A stretch of DNA of 64,000 nucleotides from Enterococcus_D sp050529585. GTDB lineage: Bacteria > Bacillota > Bacilli > Lactobacillales > Enterococcaceae. The position numbers and the translations under genes were made by a program. Positions 16,843-26,632 of the stretch are shown here, in pieces. The stretch spans positions 1,798,001-1,862,000 of the forward strand of contig NZ_CP172882.1 of NCBI RefSeq assembly GCF_050529585.1. Direction: 5' to 3'. The first letter of the stretch is position 1; every line of letters begins with the position of its first letter. The notes beneath the pieces were generated by a model. It did no database searches. It was not told where the DNA came from and saw nothing but the letters and a program-made list of their open reading frames with translations.

Positions 16843-17060
16843 AGCTATTCCTCCGATTTACATTTGGTTTGTTTGATGTTTACATGGTAACTTGAAAGCG
16901 TTATTTCGTATATAATCATTTCTCCACTTGTGAAAATAGGCACATGATTATGCCTAAAGGAGGAAAAACGCTTACATGTAAAAGTGATTATATACGTTTT
17001 TTATCCCTCATGATACGGTTTAATTACTATTAATCTCACAAGAGACGGAGGAAAAAAACT
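16843..17060. promoter_or_regulatory. Divergent control region of the pectin importer
   Basis: This 218-bp region separates the two importer permease genes. A 12-bp inverted repeat, CGTATATAATCA (16907-16918) and TGATTATATACG (16985-16996), places mirrored AT-rich -10-like elements facing outward. Between them is TAGGCA-N8-TGCCTA (16937-16956). Two cre-like sequences, TGAAAGCGTTATTT (16893-16906) and GAAAAACGCTTACA (16963-16976), each match 12 of 14 positions of the CcpA consensus. No good -35 is seen, fitting activator-dependent promoters, perhaps under the AraC regulator encoded next to this region. Confidence 0.6.
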
Positions 17061-17948
17061 ATGCAGCAAACGAAGAAAAAGAAACATCGTTCCAACAGTG
17101 ATCGAATCGTACAAGGATTTATTATCGGCTTTCTATTGTTATTTACTTTGATGTGTCTGATTCCATTCTTGAATATTTTAGGAAGCTCTTTTGCCACACC
17201 AGCAGAGATCGCGACTAGAACCTTCATTATTATACCCAGAGAATTTACTTTGAATGCTTACCGCTATATCCTTTCTACACCGACCATCTTTCAAAGTATC
17301 GGCGTATCTCTGATCGTCACGATCACAGGTACGTTCCTATCTATGGTCCTTACAGCATTTATGGCCTACGCCTTATCTCGTAAATATCTCCATGGAAGAG
17401 GAATCTTTAATTTTATTGTCGTTTTCACCATGTTATTCAGTGGCGGTATGATTCCAACCTTCATTCTTGTGCAAAGCCTTGGCTTGATCGATTCGATTTG
17501 GTCATTGATATTGCCAAGCGCTGTCAGTGCCTACAATATGATTATCATGCGTAACTTTTTCCAAGGTATTCCCGATAGTTTGGAAGAATCTGCTAAAATG
17601 GACGGTTGTTCTGATTGGGGCGTCTTCTTTCGGATCATCTTACCGCTATCTCTACCATCGATTGCAACGATTTCCCTCTTCTATGCAGTCAGTTATTGGA
17701 ATACGTATCAATCAGCGATCCTTTATATCAATGACTCTGCCAAATGGCCTATCCAAGTATTGTTGCGACAAATCGTGATCGTTTCAAGCGGTATGAATGC
17801 TGATGCTACCAGCGTAGATGTTGTACCGCCTGCACAATCTGTCAAAATGGCCGTGATCATGGTCGCGACCTTGCCGATGTTGATTGCCTATCCCTTTGTT
17901 CAAAAATACTTTGTCAAAGGTGCGATGGTTGGTTCTGTTAAAGGATAA
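17061..17948 (+). CDS. CUT1-type ABC permease (LplC/YtcP-like)
   Basis: A 295-residue permease with six helices and the EAA loop EESAKMDGCSDWGVFFRIILP near residue 177. It is the second membrane subunit of the pectin oligosaccharide importer. Unusually it is transcribed alone and away from its partner permease, from the shared divergent region, and ends in a terminator before the AraC gene. Ribosome site GGAGG is nine bases upstream of the ATG. Confidence 0.92.
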   Translation: MQQTKKKKHRSNSDRIVQGFIIGFLLLFTLMCLIPFLNILGSSFATPAEIATRTFIIIPREFTLNAYRYILSTPTIFQSIGVSLIVTITGTFLSMVLTAFMAYALSRKYLHGRGIFNFIVVFTMLFSGGMIPTFILVQSLGLIDSIWSLILPSAVSAYNMIIMRNFFQGIPDSLEESAKMDGCSDWGVFFRIILPLSLPSIATISLFYAVSYWNTYQSAILYINDSAKWPIQVLLRQIVIVSSGMNADATSVDVVPPAQSVKMAVIMVATLPMLIAYPFVQKYFVKGAMVGSVKG

Positions 17949-17957
17949 ACACAAAGA

Positions 17958-17985
17958 AACCTTTCCGTTACTGGAAAGGTTTTTT
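17958..17985 (+). terminator. Terminator of the LplC-type permease gene
   Basis: AACCTTTCC / GGAAAGGTT with a GTTACT loop, followed by a T run. It lies between convergent genes. Confidence 0.9.
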
Positions 17986-17989
17986 GTAT

Positions 17990-20200
17990 TCAACTAAATT
18001 TCTTGCGGTATTCACCAGGTGTGACTTGTTCTTTCTTCTTGAAAAAACGAATAAAATTCTGTGAATTGGTATATTTCAGACGAGCGGCAATCTCTTTGAT
18101 GGTCAATTCTGTTTCTTCCAGCCACTTTTTGGCAATCTTCAATCGGTAATTTTGGAGATAATCCGCAAAAGTAACTGTCATTTCTTTTTTGAAGACATTG
18201 CTTAGATAGTTGGCATTGTAATGCAACTGCTCTGCTACTCGATCCAATGATAAGTCTTGATCATATTGCTGATGGATCAATAAGACTATTTTATTTGATA
18301 GCGAACGGATTTCATGATCGTTCTTGATCTGAATCGTTTCAACGATCGGTATGACCAATTCATCGTAAATACTTTGTTCGATTTTAAATAAGTGGTTTTG
18401 ATTCAATACCTGCTGATATACTTTTCGACTCTTTTGCAGACTCGTGTAATCTGCACCTAATAATTGGCCTAAGCGAATAATATTATTGATCAATTGAAAG
18501 TAAGCACTTTCAATCGTCATTGGATTCGTATTGTCTTGAAGAATTTGCGTTACAACTTGCGTATAACTTTCCTTGATCATTGGAAGGTCACCACTACGCA
18601 TCGCGTCTAAAAAGGTACTTTCAGTCTCGGTTGGATACTGGATCACAGCTGATTTATCAAAACGAGTCGCAATATCATCGAAAAAGATTATGACCTCTTT
18701 ACCTAAATTCAATCGATAACGTAATGACTCTTCCGCATTTTTGACTGCTTCTTTGGTCAAATGCAGTGATTGATAATCGTCAGAAATGCCAATACTGATC
18801 TTGATTTTCAAATAATCTTTGGCTGCTTTTCTGATCATCTGACAATACGCAAAAATATCACTTTGTTTGATTTCGCTTGAGAATGTCAATAATGTGCCTT
18901 GGGTTTCCTGTCTAAATATGATTGGTTGCATCCGTAAGTCGTCTGGAATGATTTCAGCAACCAAATTTTGAATTGCCAATAAAAAGACATCTCCATTGAT
19001 TGGATCTCTGCCGCATAGATCATCGATCTGAATCAACATGACGCGAAAATGATCTTGAGGAGAAACGTGATAGCCAAATTGTTGCAATTTCGATGGAATA
19101 TCTTTTTCTGCAATACATCCTCTAAAAAGATTCAACAAAAACAAGGAAGCCAATTCCGGTTTCTGGCGATCCATTTCTCCTGAAAGGATTTGGTTGTGGC
19201 TCAGAATCTGATTGATCTCTGAGATCACCTGATTGACTTCAACTTTCTCGCCTTGCTTTTTAGGTTTTAGCACCTCGCTGATGCGATTGATTGGAGACAT
19301 AGCAATTCTAGCGATACGATAAGCCAAGAACGCAAGTAAAACAATCAGCATACCACCGATGCCAATCAAGCTCGTCCGAAAGGAACCCATTGCAGTTGAA
19401 ACTTCTTGCGGGGCTAAGCGCATCACATAAGCCCAATTATTGTATTCAGATTGCGTATACACATAGGATTGCTGATCACTGCCCTTGATGACACCGCCAG
19501 CGTCATAATCACCAATGATTTTACTGATAAGCTGCTCATCCATCGTTTCCCCATCGCTGTAGAGGACTGTTCCTTCTGTATTTACGATATTCAAAAAGGA
19601 GTCTGACTGATGCGCCACTAGTTGGGTGATTGCTTGATGATTGATTTCAGCAATCCCTAATGCATTTGTATTCTGACTAAACACCGGCAATGTCATGATC
19701 ATTCTTAAATGTCCATCACCTGACTGCCAATCTATGTAGCGATCTTGGTTACCCATTGCTTGATACATCAACACATCTTCATTTGATAACTGCTTTAATG
19801 ATCCTTGGTCGATTTTCCAACCTTTATCCACGTTGATTAGTTGATAACTGGCATCTTCAATCCCCATAATACTGATATAGGCCAACTGTGAATTGATATT
19901 TTGCACATCCCTATATTGCATATCCGTGTAATTTGCTTGAAGATTCTGTTTAAAATTTTGTGTATTGCTATACGTCGAGAAAGCATATTCCACCATTTGA
20001 ATCTTATGTTCTAAATTGAATTTGACCTGATTGACAGCCTCACGATGCTTTTGCAAAAATGTTTGTTGGATATTTGTATATGTACGATGATAAATAACGC
20101 TGCCAAACCCTATGATTAAAACGCTTCCAATCAAGAAAACTGAAATAAACATTTGCTTGAATAATGTGCTCTCTTTCTTGAGCCTAGTAACAAATCTCAT
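17990..20200 (-). CDS. Membrane-bound AraC-type regulator (YesS-like)
   Basis: A 736-residue transcription factor with a sensor. A first helix (about residues 17-38), an extracellular Cache-like region of about 230 residues, a second helix near 275-295, a linker and coiled region, and a C-terminal AraC DNA-binding domain with two helix-turn-helix units (DLSLDRVAEQLHYNANYLSN and LTIKEIAARLKYTNSQNFIR). YesS-type proteins of this layout control rhamnogalacturonan genes in Bacillus. Its position beside the divergent importer promoters suggests it activates them when a pectin sugar is sensed outside. A GGAGGG site precedes the ATG. Confidence 0.88.
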   Translation of the reverse strand: MRFVTRLKKESTLFKQMFISVFLIGSVLIIGFGSVIYHRTYTNIQQTFLQKHREAVNQVKFNLEHKIQMVEYAFSTYSNTQNFKQNLQANYTDMQYRDVQNINSQLAYISIMGIEDASYQLINVDKGWKIDQGSLKQLSNEDVLMYQAMGNQDRYIDWQSGDGHLRMIMTLPVFSQNTNALGIAEINHQAITQLVAHQSDSFLNIVNTEGTVLYSDGETMDEQLISKIIGDYDAGGVIKGSDQQSYVYTQSEYNNWAYVMRLAPQEVSTAMGSFRTSLIGIGGMLIVLLAFLAYRIARIAMSPINRISEVLKPKKQGEKVEVNQVISEINQILSHNQILSGEMDRQKPELASLFLLNLFRGCIAEKDIPSKLQQFGYHVSPQDHFRVMLIQIDDLCGRDPINGDVFLLAIQNLVAEIIPDDLRMQPIIFRQETQGTLLTFSSEIKQSDIFAYCQMIRKAAKDYLKIKISIGISDDYQSLHLTKEAVKNAEESLRYRLNLGKEVIIFFDDIATRFDKSAVIQYPTETESTFLDAMRSGDLPMIKESYTQVVTQILQDNTNPMTIESAYFQLINNIIRLGQLLGADYTSLQKSRKVYQQVLNQNHLFKIEQSIYDELVIPIVETIQIKNDHEIRSLSNKIVLLIHQQYDQDLSLDRVAEQLHYNANYLSNVFKKEMTVTFADYLQNYRLKIAKKWLEETELTIKEIAARLKYTNSQNFIRFFKKKEQVTPGEYRKKFS

Positions 20201-20281
20201 AAGACCCTCCTCTATCTCTTTTTATCCTACATTTATACTATCATAAAATAAAAATTATGCCTATGGTATATTTTATTTTTT

Positions 20282-20331
20282 CACGTGTGCATGATTGGTA
20301 TATTGACTTTTTATCTAGAAAGTTATATGCT
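20282..20331 (+). promoter_or_regulatory. Promoter and candidate operator of the LacI gene
   Basis: TTGACT (20303-20308) and TATGCT (20326-20331) are 17 bp apart. Just upstream, CACGTGTGCAT (20282-20292) repeats a block found before uxaB, suggesting autoregulation. Confidence 0.6.
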
Positions 20332-20359
20332 AAAACAAACGAAAGGTGGAAGCATTTTC

Positions 20360-21340
20360 ATGGTTACAATCAAAGATATAGCTAAGATCGCCGGTGTTTC
20401 TCATACGACGGTTTCCCGCGCGCTAAATGATAGTCCATTAATCAAACCAGCGACTAAAAAGAAGATCAGTGAGATCGCAGACACATTAAATTACATACCA
20501 AATGTCAATGCGAAAAGTTTGGTCAATCAAAAATCATACATTATCGAATTGTTTTTTTCCCACCTTTCTAAAGGTACTTCAAATAGTTTTCTAGGAGATG
20601 TCATCAAAGGAATCAATGACACATTGCCTAAAGAATATAGTCTAGCCGTACATGAATTACAAGAAGCGGCAGCGGATTTCGACAACTTGAATCGGATCGA
20701 TGGTGCCATCGTCATGAGTCAAAGTGACCAAGACGACGCCTTTATCGAGGCTTTATCCAAGCAAAATATCCCTTTAGTTGTCTTGAACCGACAACTAGAC
20801 ACAACGCGCTATAGAAATGTCACCAGCAATGATGCGCAAGGCGTCTACAAAATGATCCATCATGCGATCGATCAAGGATATACCAAATTCGGCTTGATTG
20901 AAGGTGTGCCCTCATTTCGTTCTAGCATCGAAAGAAAGAAAGGTTTTGATCAAGCATTAGCAGAAGCTGATTTGACCTATCCGCCAGAATATATTGTGTC
21001 AGGCGACTTCTCCTTAGTAAGCGGTCAAAAAGGCGCGCAGCAGTTGCTGTCCCTTCCCACCCCGCCAGAAGTGATATTTTGTTCAAATGATGATATGGCG
21101 ATCGGTGCCATCAATTATTGTTTACAGGCTGGATTCACTATTCCAAAGGATATCGCTATTATTGGATTTGACGATATTCCATTTTCACAATTTACTTATC
21201 CACCATTAACGACGATCAGCAAACCCGTTTATGAAATGAGTAAACGGGCCACCGAACTTCTTTTGGCAAGTCCATCAGAAGAAGATAGTCAAACACAATT
21301 CTTCTTAGATACATCGTTAACGATCCGTCAGTCCTTGTAA
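20360..21340 (+). CDS. LacI-family regulator, probable uronate regulator
   Basis: A 326-residue repressor. The N-terminal helix-turn-helix reads MVTIKDIAKIAGVSHTTVSR, then a hinge and a periplasmic-binding-like effector domain (FCSNDDMAIGAI and GFDDIPFSQF blocks). ATG 20360 has AAAGGTGG upstream; the frame extends to 20285 but that would start inside the promoter. It lies immediately upstream of uxaB-uxaA-uxaC and a shared ACGTGTGCAT block precedes both its promoter and uxaB, so it probably controls the galacturonate genes like ExuR/UxuR-type LacI regulators. Effector is inferred. Confidence 0.88.
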   Translation: MVTIKDIAKIAGVSHTTVSRALNDSPLIKPATKKKISEIADTLNYIPNVNAKSLVNQKSYIIELFFSHLSKGTSNSFLGDVIKGINDTLPKEYSLAVHELQEAAADFDNLNRIDGAIVMSQSDQDDAFIEALSKQNIPLVVLNRQLDTTRYRNVTSNDAQGVYKMIHHAIDQGYTKFGLIEGVPSFRSSIERKKGFDQALAEADLTYPPEYIVSGDFSLVSGQKGAQQLLSLPTPPEVIFCSNDDMAIGAINYCLQAGFTIPKDIAIIGFDDIPFSQFTYPPLTTISKPVYEMSKRATELLLASPSEEDSQTQFFLDTSLTIRQSL

Positions 21341-21362
21341 AAACAGCAAGGATTGCATAAAA

Positions 21363-21378
21363 ATGTTAACGTGTGCAT
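21363..21378 (+). promoter_or_regulatory. Candidate LacI operator before uxaB
   Basis: ATGTTAACGTGTGCAT is an imperfect palindrome that shares ACGTGTGCAT with the LacI promoter region. Bases 21365-21378 also match 11 of 14 cre positions, so CcpA control is possible. Confidence 0.5.
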
Positions 21379-21408
21379 ATATATTTTAAAAACATCGGAG
21401 GCTAAAAC

Positions 21409-22815
21409 ATGCAAACTATCAAAGACCAACCTGTCACCCATTATCCCCCACGTGTGATTCAATTTGGTGAAGGGAATTTTATGCGCGGATTTTTTAACTG
21501 GCAATTGGCACAAATGAACAAACAAGGGCTTTTTCAAGGAAGTGCCATCGTTGTTCAGCCAATCGAACATGGGCTAAAAAACCTATTGGATCAACAAGAT
21601 GATCGATACACAGTCATTTTGGAAGGCTTGGTAAATGGGACACCTGTTCAAACATCAGAAATCATTTCCACCATCCACGCGGTCATCAATCCCTATCAAC
21701 AATGGCAAGAATTTCTGGCACTAGCAGAAAATGCCCACTTAGATATCATTGTTTCCAACACAACAGAAGCTGGCATTCGCTTTGATCCGACAGATACCCT
21801 CACTGATACGCCACCAAGTAGTTTCCCAGCAAAGTTGACTGCACTACTCTACCGCAGATTTCAGCTGGAGAAGCCTGGTTTTACCATTATTCCTTGTGAA
21901 CTGATTGATCGTAACGGTGAAAAATTAAAACAAGCTGTTCTTGATTACGCCCAGCTGTGGTCATTGCCTGTTGCTTTTACCCAGTGGCTAGACACCAACA
22001 ACCAATTTTGCTGCAGCCTAGTGGATCGAATCGTACCCGGCTACCCAAGAGAGACCGCCGCGGATTATGAAGAGATGCTAGGATACCATGACCAATTGAT
22101 GGTGACCGCTGAACCCTTTATGTTATGGGTGATCGAAGGTTCAGAGATTGAAGAAAAATTACCACTGCAAGCTGCTGGTCTCAATGTGATCGTCACCGAC
22201 GACATGACCCCTTATCGCGAACAAAAAGTCCATTTACTGAATGGCCCGCATACAGCTATCGTATCATTGGGTCGTCTAGCAGGACTTGAAACTGTTGAAG
22301 ACGTGATGAATGATCCGGATTTTGTCGTCTATCTTGATGGTTTATTTCAAAAAGAATTGATTCCAATGCTTGATTTGCCAGAAGCACAATTGATGGATTA
22401 TGCAGAAGAAATCAAAGAACGCTTCAAAAATCCATATGTCCATCATCAATTACAGTCGATTGCCCTGAACAGTGTGTCGAAATTTACAGCACGTTTATTG
22501 CCCATTTGTACTCGTTTTTACCAAAAGAAACAGCAGTTACCACTACGCATCACCGCTTCCTTGGCCGCCTTGCTTTATCGCTATTTAACTTGTCCATTTG
22601 AAGATGATGCCCTAGTCACAGAAATTTTCACGCAAGCGAAGCAGATGTCCTCAACGGAACAAATAGACTTTTTACTTGGCAACCAGGAATTATGGCAAAA
22701 GGATCTACGCTTTTTATCCCGTGACATTCATGTGATGTTCCAGATACTTTCTCAAGAAGGTCCTCGTGCATTGCTTCACTATGTAGAACAATACGAAGCT
22801 GTCTCAGCTTTATAA
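21409..22815 (+). CDS. uxaB: Tagaturonate reductase (altronate oxidoreductase)
   Basis: A 468-residue NAD-dependent mannitol/altronate dehydrogenase-family enzyme reducing D-tagaturonate to D-altronate. N-terminal nucleotide-binding segment RVIQFGEGNFMRGFF at about 15-29, then IIVSNTTEAGIRF near 112, and the catalytic KVHLLNGPHTAI block near 272 where the lysine and the NGPH motif are found. The C-terminal half is all-helical as in the family. It starts the uxaB-uxaA-uxaC run, with a CGGAGG site before the ATG. Confidence 0.92.
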   Translation: MQTIKDQPVTHYPPRVIQFGEGNFMRGFFNWQLAQMNKQGLFQGSAIVVQPIEHGLKNLLDQQDDRYTVILEGLVNGTPVQTSEIISTIHAVINPYQQWQEFLALAENAHLDIIVSNTTEAGIRFDPTDTLTDTPPSSFPAKLTALLYRRFQLEKPGFTIIPCELIDRNGEKLKQAVLDYAQLWSLPVAFTQWLDTNNQFCCSLVDRIVPGYPRETAADYEEMLGYHDQLMVTAEPFMLWVIEGSEIEEKLPLQAAGLNVIVTDDMTPYREQKVHLLNGPHTAIVSLGRLAGLETVEDVMNDPDFVVYLDGLFQKELIPMLDLPEAQLMDYAEEIKERFKNPYVHHQLQSIALNSVSKFTARLLPICTRFYQKKQQLPLRITASLAALLYRYLTCPFEDDALVTEIFTQAKQMSSTEQIDFLLGNQELWQKDLRFLSRDIHVMFQILSQEGPRALLHYVEQYEAVSAL

Positions 22816-22927
22816 CATAGACAGTTTTACCCGGAGACCTTAAGAAATGACTTGGCGGCTGATGTATATATCAGTTGCCCTTAGCCCATCACATCGTTCA
22901 TTTTTAAGAGAAGAAAGGAAGAAAAAA

Positions 22928-24439
22928 ATGAAAGAGGCACTGATCGAAGCACCAACGCAGCTGTTGAAATTACATCCGAAAGACAATGTCGCAGTTGCGC
23001 TGCGGCCGATAAACAAAGAGAGTCAACTGATCTTTGAAGGACAAGCCTTGTCGATCAAAGAAGATATTCCTCAAGGCCATAAGATTGCTCTTGCAGACTT
23101 GGCAAGTGGGGATCATGTCATCAAATACGGTTATCCCATCGGCCATGTTTTAGCAAATGTCGCTACTGGCAGCTGGCTTCATACCCACAATGTAAAAACC
23201 AATCTTTCAGGTACATTAGATTATACCTATGCGCCAAATCTACATCCTGTAGCATACCCAAAAACAGATTTGACCTTTAAGGGCTATCGACGTGCCAATG
23301 GCAAAGTCGGTATTCGCAATGATTTATTGATCGTACCGACCGTTGGCTGTATCAATGGTATCGCAGAGATCATTGTTGAGGAGTTCAAAGCGCTGCATCC
23401 AGACCTCGGTACCTTTGACAATGTAACGATTTTAAAACATCCCTATGGGTGTTCACAGTTGGGACAAGATCATCAAAATACCCGCCAAATCTTGATTGAT
23501 GCCGTGCAGCACCCAAATGCTGGCGGCGTGCTGGTTTTTGGACTAGGTTGCGAAAACAATACTGTGCCGGAATTCAAGAAAAAACTTGGCAATTATGATC
23601 AGCAACGTGTGAAATTTATGGTTGCCCAAGAAAGTCAAGACGAAATCAAGGTCGGTATTGAACTGCTGGAAGCATTACTAGAGGCGGCCAAAGAGGACGT
23701 CAGAGAAGATGTGCCATTAAGCGAACTGAAAATCGGCCTGAAATGCGGCGGTTCCGACGGTTTTTCCGGCATTACTGCCAATCCTTTACTAGGCGCCTTT
23801 TCAGACTTTCTCGTCGCACAAGGAGGTAGTACCGTATTGACTGAAGTACCGGAAATGTTTGGTGCTGAACAGGTCTTGATGGCACGTGCACAAGATGAAG
23901 AAACCTTCAAAAAAATATTGCATTTGATCAATGATTTTAAAGATTATTTCTTGGCGTATGGCGAACCAGTATATGAAAATCCCTCTCCAGGGAACAAAGC
24001 TGGCGGTATCACAACACTCGAAGACAAATCCCTCGGATGTACCCAAAAATCCGGTACCTCAGCAGTCGTAGATGTCCTAAAATATGGAGAAAAGTTGCGT
24101 AAGCCCGGATTGAGTTTGTTGGAAGGTCCAGGGAACGACTTAGTTGCTGCCTCAGCATTGGCTTCCGCTGATTGCCAACTGGTTCTTTTTACCACTGGAC
24201 GCGGCACACCATTTGGTGCCTACGTACCAACCATGAAAGTAGCCACCAATCAGGAAATTTATCAAAAGAAACCCCACTGGATGGATTTCAATGCTGGTCG
24301 CTTGTTAGAAGAATCAATGGAGGTCGTTCTGGCTGACTTCATTCAAGCCATCATTGAAACTGCTAGCGGCAAGTCTACCCGCAACGAAGCCAATAATGTG
24401 CGAGAAATCGCCATTTTCAAAAATGGTGTCACTTTATAA
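22928..24439 (+). CDS. uxaA: Altronate dehydratase
   Basis: A 503-residue enzyme converting D-altronate to 2-keto-3-deoxygluconate. It has an N-terminal SAF domain (residues 1-100) with the GSWLHTHN motif and a C-terminal UxaA domain starting at GYRRANGKVGIRN, with the conserved HPYGCSQLG and GLGCENN cysteine blocks and GLKCGGSDGFSG. ATG 22928 is preceded by AAAGGAAG; the frame extends 81 bp upstream but without a ribosome site. The enzyme normally needs iron or manganese. Confidence 0.93.
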   Translation: MKEALIEAPTQLLKLHPKDNVAVALRPINKESQLIFEGQALSIKEDIPQGHKIALADLASGDHVIKYGYPIGHVLANVATGSWLHTHNVKTNLSGTLDYTYAPNLHPVAYPKTDLTFKGYRRANGKVGIRNDLLIVPTVGCINGIAEIIVEEFKALHPDLGTFDNVTILKHPYGCSQLGQDHQNTRQILIDAVQHPNAGGVLVFGLGCENNTVPEFKKKLGNYDQQRVKFMVAQESQDEIKVGIELLEALLEAAKEDVREDVPLSELKIGLKCGGSDGFSGITANPLLGAFSDFLVAQGGSTVLTEVPEMFGAEQVLMARAQDEETFKKILHLINDFKDYFLAYGEPVYENPSPGNKAGGITTLEDKSLGCTQKSGTSAVVDVLKYGEKLRKPGLSLLEGPGNDLVAASALASADCQLVLFTTGRGTPFGAYVPTMKVATNQEIYQKKPHWMDFNAGRLLEESMEVVLADFIQAIIETASGKSTRNEANNVREIAIFKNGVTL

Positions 24440-24464
24440 AATCATATGAAAGTAGGAAAACCCA

Positions 24465-25850
24465 TTGTTTAAAGAAGATTTTTTATTGACGAATAAAACC
24501 GCCCAAACGTTATACCATGATTACGCAAAAGACCTACCGATCATTGACTATCACTGTCATTTAGATCCAAAAGAAATTTACGAAGATCAACCTTTTGAAA
24601 ACATTACCGAAGCTTGGCTTTCCGGAGACCATTACAAATGGCGATTGATGCGGGCTTGTGGTATCGACGAAGAAAAAATTACGGGCTCAGCGTCTGATTA
24701 CGACAAGTTTACTGCTTGGTGTCAGACCGTGCCAAAATTGATAGGAAACCCATTATACACATGGACCCATTTAGAATTACAACGTTTTTTTGACATCGAC
24801 ACCCCGGTCAATGAAGCCAATGCCGCACAATTATGGACACAATGTAATGAAAAACTGCAACAAAAAGATTTTACCCGCCGTGCCCTGATTGCCAATAGCC
24901 AAGTCAAGATCGTTTGTACAACTGACGATCCAATCGATGATCTGTACTACCATCAACAGCTTAGTCAGACAGAAAAGCGTTTCAAGGTCTTGCCAACCTT
25001 CAGACCTGATAAAGCGATCAAGATCGGCGATGAACATTTTACATCTTATATTACGCAATTGGCTGCTGTATCAAATCAAACCATCGACACTTACCAAGAC
25101 TTGCTTTTCGCTTTGTCTCAACGAATCAACTATTTCTCAGAAAATCACTGTCGATTGGCTGACCACGGCATTGATACATTAAGTTTTATGGATCAATCTG
25201 AAATATCAGCCGAAGATGTTTTCAAAAAAGCGCTCGCTAAACAGCCTTTAAGTGATACTGAAATTGCTGTCTATCAAACTGCAATTTTGTTGGCATTGAT
25301 GAAAAACTATCATCAAGTAGGCTGGACCATGCAGTTACACTTACATGCCTACCGTAATTGCAACCAACGTATGTACCAAACGTTAGGGCCAGATACAGGA
25401 TATGATGGTATCAACGATCGTCCGATAACCAAAGATTTGCAACAACTGTTAGATTGCGCTGACCAAACAAATCAATTGCCGCAAATCATTTTGTACTCAT
25501 TGAATCCCAACGATTATGACACCTTAGTGGCTTTGATGGGTTGTTTCCAAGGGACTGGTGCCAACAAACTGCAATTGGGTTCTGGCTGGTGGTACAATGA
25601 CACACGGGCTGGTATGCGCCAACAATTGACCAAGTTTGCTGACGGCAGTGTGCTCTTTAACTTTGTGGGTATGCTGACTGATTCCCGCAGCTTCCTCTCA
25701 TATACACGTCACGAATATTTCCGTCGTGTTTTATGCGAATGGCTGGCTGAGATCGTAGAGCGAGGAGAAGCGCCTGAAGATCTAAGCGAACTGAAACCAT
25801 TGGTAGAAAATATCTGCTACTACAACGCTGCACGCTACTTTCAATTTTAG
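24465..25850 (+). CDS. uxaC: Glucuronate/galacturonate isomerase
   Basis: A 461-residue amidohydrolase-fold isomerase converting D-galacturonate to tagaturonate (and glucuronate to fructuronate). Metal-binding histidines are in IDYHCHLDP near residue 25; WTMQLHLHAYRN near 286 and GTGANKLQLGSGWWYND near 365 are further conserved blocks. The start appears to be TTG 24465, nine bases after TAGGA, giving the family's standard FKEDFLL N-terminus; no ATG fits. Third gene of the uxa run. Confidence 0.93.
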   Translation: MFKEDFLLTNKTAQTLYHDYAKDLPIIDYHCHLDPKEIYEDQPFENITEAWLSGDHYKWRLMRACGIDEEKITGSASDYDKFTAWCQTVPKLIGNPLYTWTHLELQRFFDIDTPVNEANAAQLWTQCNEKLQQKDFTRRALIANSQVKIVCTTDDPIDDLYYHQQLSQTEKRFKVLPTFRPDKAIKIGDEHFTSYITQLAAVSNQTIDTYQDLLFALSQRINYFSENHCRLADHGIDTLSFMDQSEISAEDVFKKALAKQPLSDTEIAVYQTAILLALMKNYHQVGWTMQLHLHAYRNCNQRMYQTLGPDTGYDGINDRPITKDLQQLLDCADQTNQLPQIILYSLNPNDYDTLVALMGCFQGTGANKLQLGSGWWYNDTRAGMRQQLTKFADGSVLFNFVGMLTDSRSFLSYTRHEYFRRVLCEWLAEIVERGEAPEDLSELKPLVENICYYNAARYFQF

Positions 25851-25860
25851 GAGAAGTCAA

Positions 25861-26535
25861 ATGCCCAAAATCGTAATTGCTGGCGATTCAACTGCCGCAA
25901 ACAAATTTGAAATTGCACGACCAGAAACTGGTTGGGGAGAAAAACTGTCATGGTTTCTCCCCGATACGTATCAAGTAATCAATTTTGCAAAAAATGGCGC
26001 CTCGACGAAAAGCTTTATCAAAGAAGGACTGCTTGCTCAAGCAGAAGCTGCCCTATCTAAAGGGGATTATTTCCTGATTCAATTCGGTCATAATGATCAA
26101 AAAATCACCGATGAACGAGGAACGACATTAGAAGAATATCAACATAATCTAGCCAAATATATTCAAATCGCAAAAGAAAAAGCGGCCATTCCTATCTTAT
26201 TCACATCGATCACCCGACTTTATTATGATGAAGATCAGCTTGATTTAGAGGCTGTTGGTGGTTATCCAGCAGCAATGCGTGCTTTTGCCGAACAATATGA
26301 TATTCTTTGCTTAGATATATTTACTGCCACACAGAATTACTTCAATGGAATCACACAAGCAGAAGCACAAAGTCATTTTCTGCATCTGCCAGTGGGTGTT
26401 CATCCTAACTATCCAAACGGGATCGAAGATAATACCCATCTTAACGCACATGGCGCGACTGTGGTTGCACAACTCATTGCCCAAGCACTCAAACAAACCG
26501 ACTTGCCTTGTGCGAAAGATATACTTACCAAGTAA
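25861..26535 (+). CDS. SGNH rhamnogalacturonan acetylesterase (YesT-like)
   Basis: A 224-residue SGNH hydrolase. Block I GDSTAAN (nucleophile Ser10), block II NFAKNGAST, block III FGHND near residue 77 and block V DNTHLNAHGA with the Asp/His pair near 195-198 are present. The start and GWGEK block match rhamnogalacturonan acetylesterases, which remove acetyl groups from galacturonate. It is cytoplasmic and is the last gene of the uxa run, 10 bp after uxaC, so it likely finishes deacetylation of imported oligosaccharides. Confidence 0.87.
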   Translation: MPKIVIAGDSTAANKFEIARPETGWGEKLSWFLPDTYQVINFAKNGASTKSFIKEGLLAQAEAALSKGDYFLIQFGHNDQKITDERGTTLEEYQHNLAKYIQIAKEKAAIPILFTSITRLYYDEDQLDLEAVGGYPAAMRAFAEQYDILCLDIFTATQNYFNGITQAEAQSHFLHLPVGVHPNYPNGIEDNTHLNAHGATVVAQLIAQALKQTDLPCAKDILTK

Positions 26536-26560
26536 CTAGAAATCACGACACCAAAAATGA

Positions 26561-26596
26561 AGATCCGCTCATCTCTTGATGAGCGGATCTCTTTTT
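26561..26596 (+). terminator. Terminator between the uxa and kdu operons
   Basis: A perfect 13-bp stem, AGATCCGCTCATC with GATGAGCGGATCT, has a TCTT loop, then C and five T. It lies between convergent operons and may serve both. Confidence 0.9.
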
Positions 26597-26632
26597 ATCT
26601 ACATGATTTGATTTAACGGCTGTTTATCCCAG

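Noticed and set aside
16893..16976. Strong CcpA control of the pectin promoters
   Set aside because: Both cre-like sites have two mismatches each at conserved positions, so I list them only as candidates within the control region.
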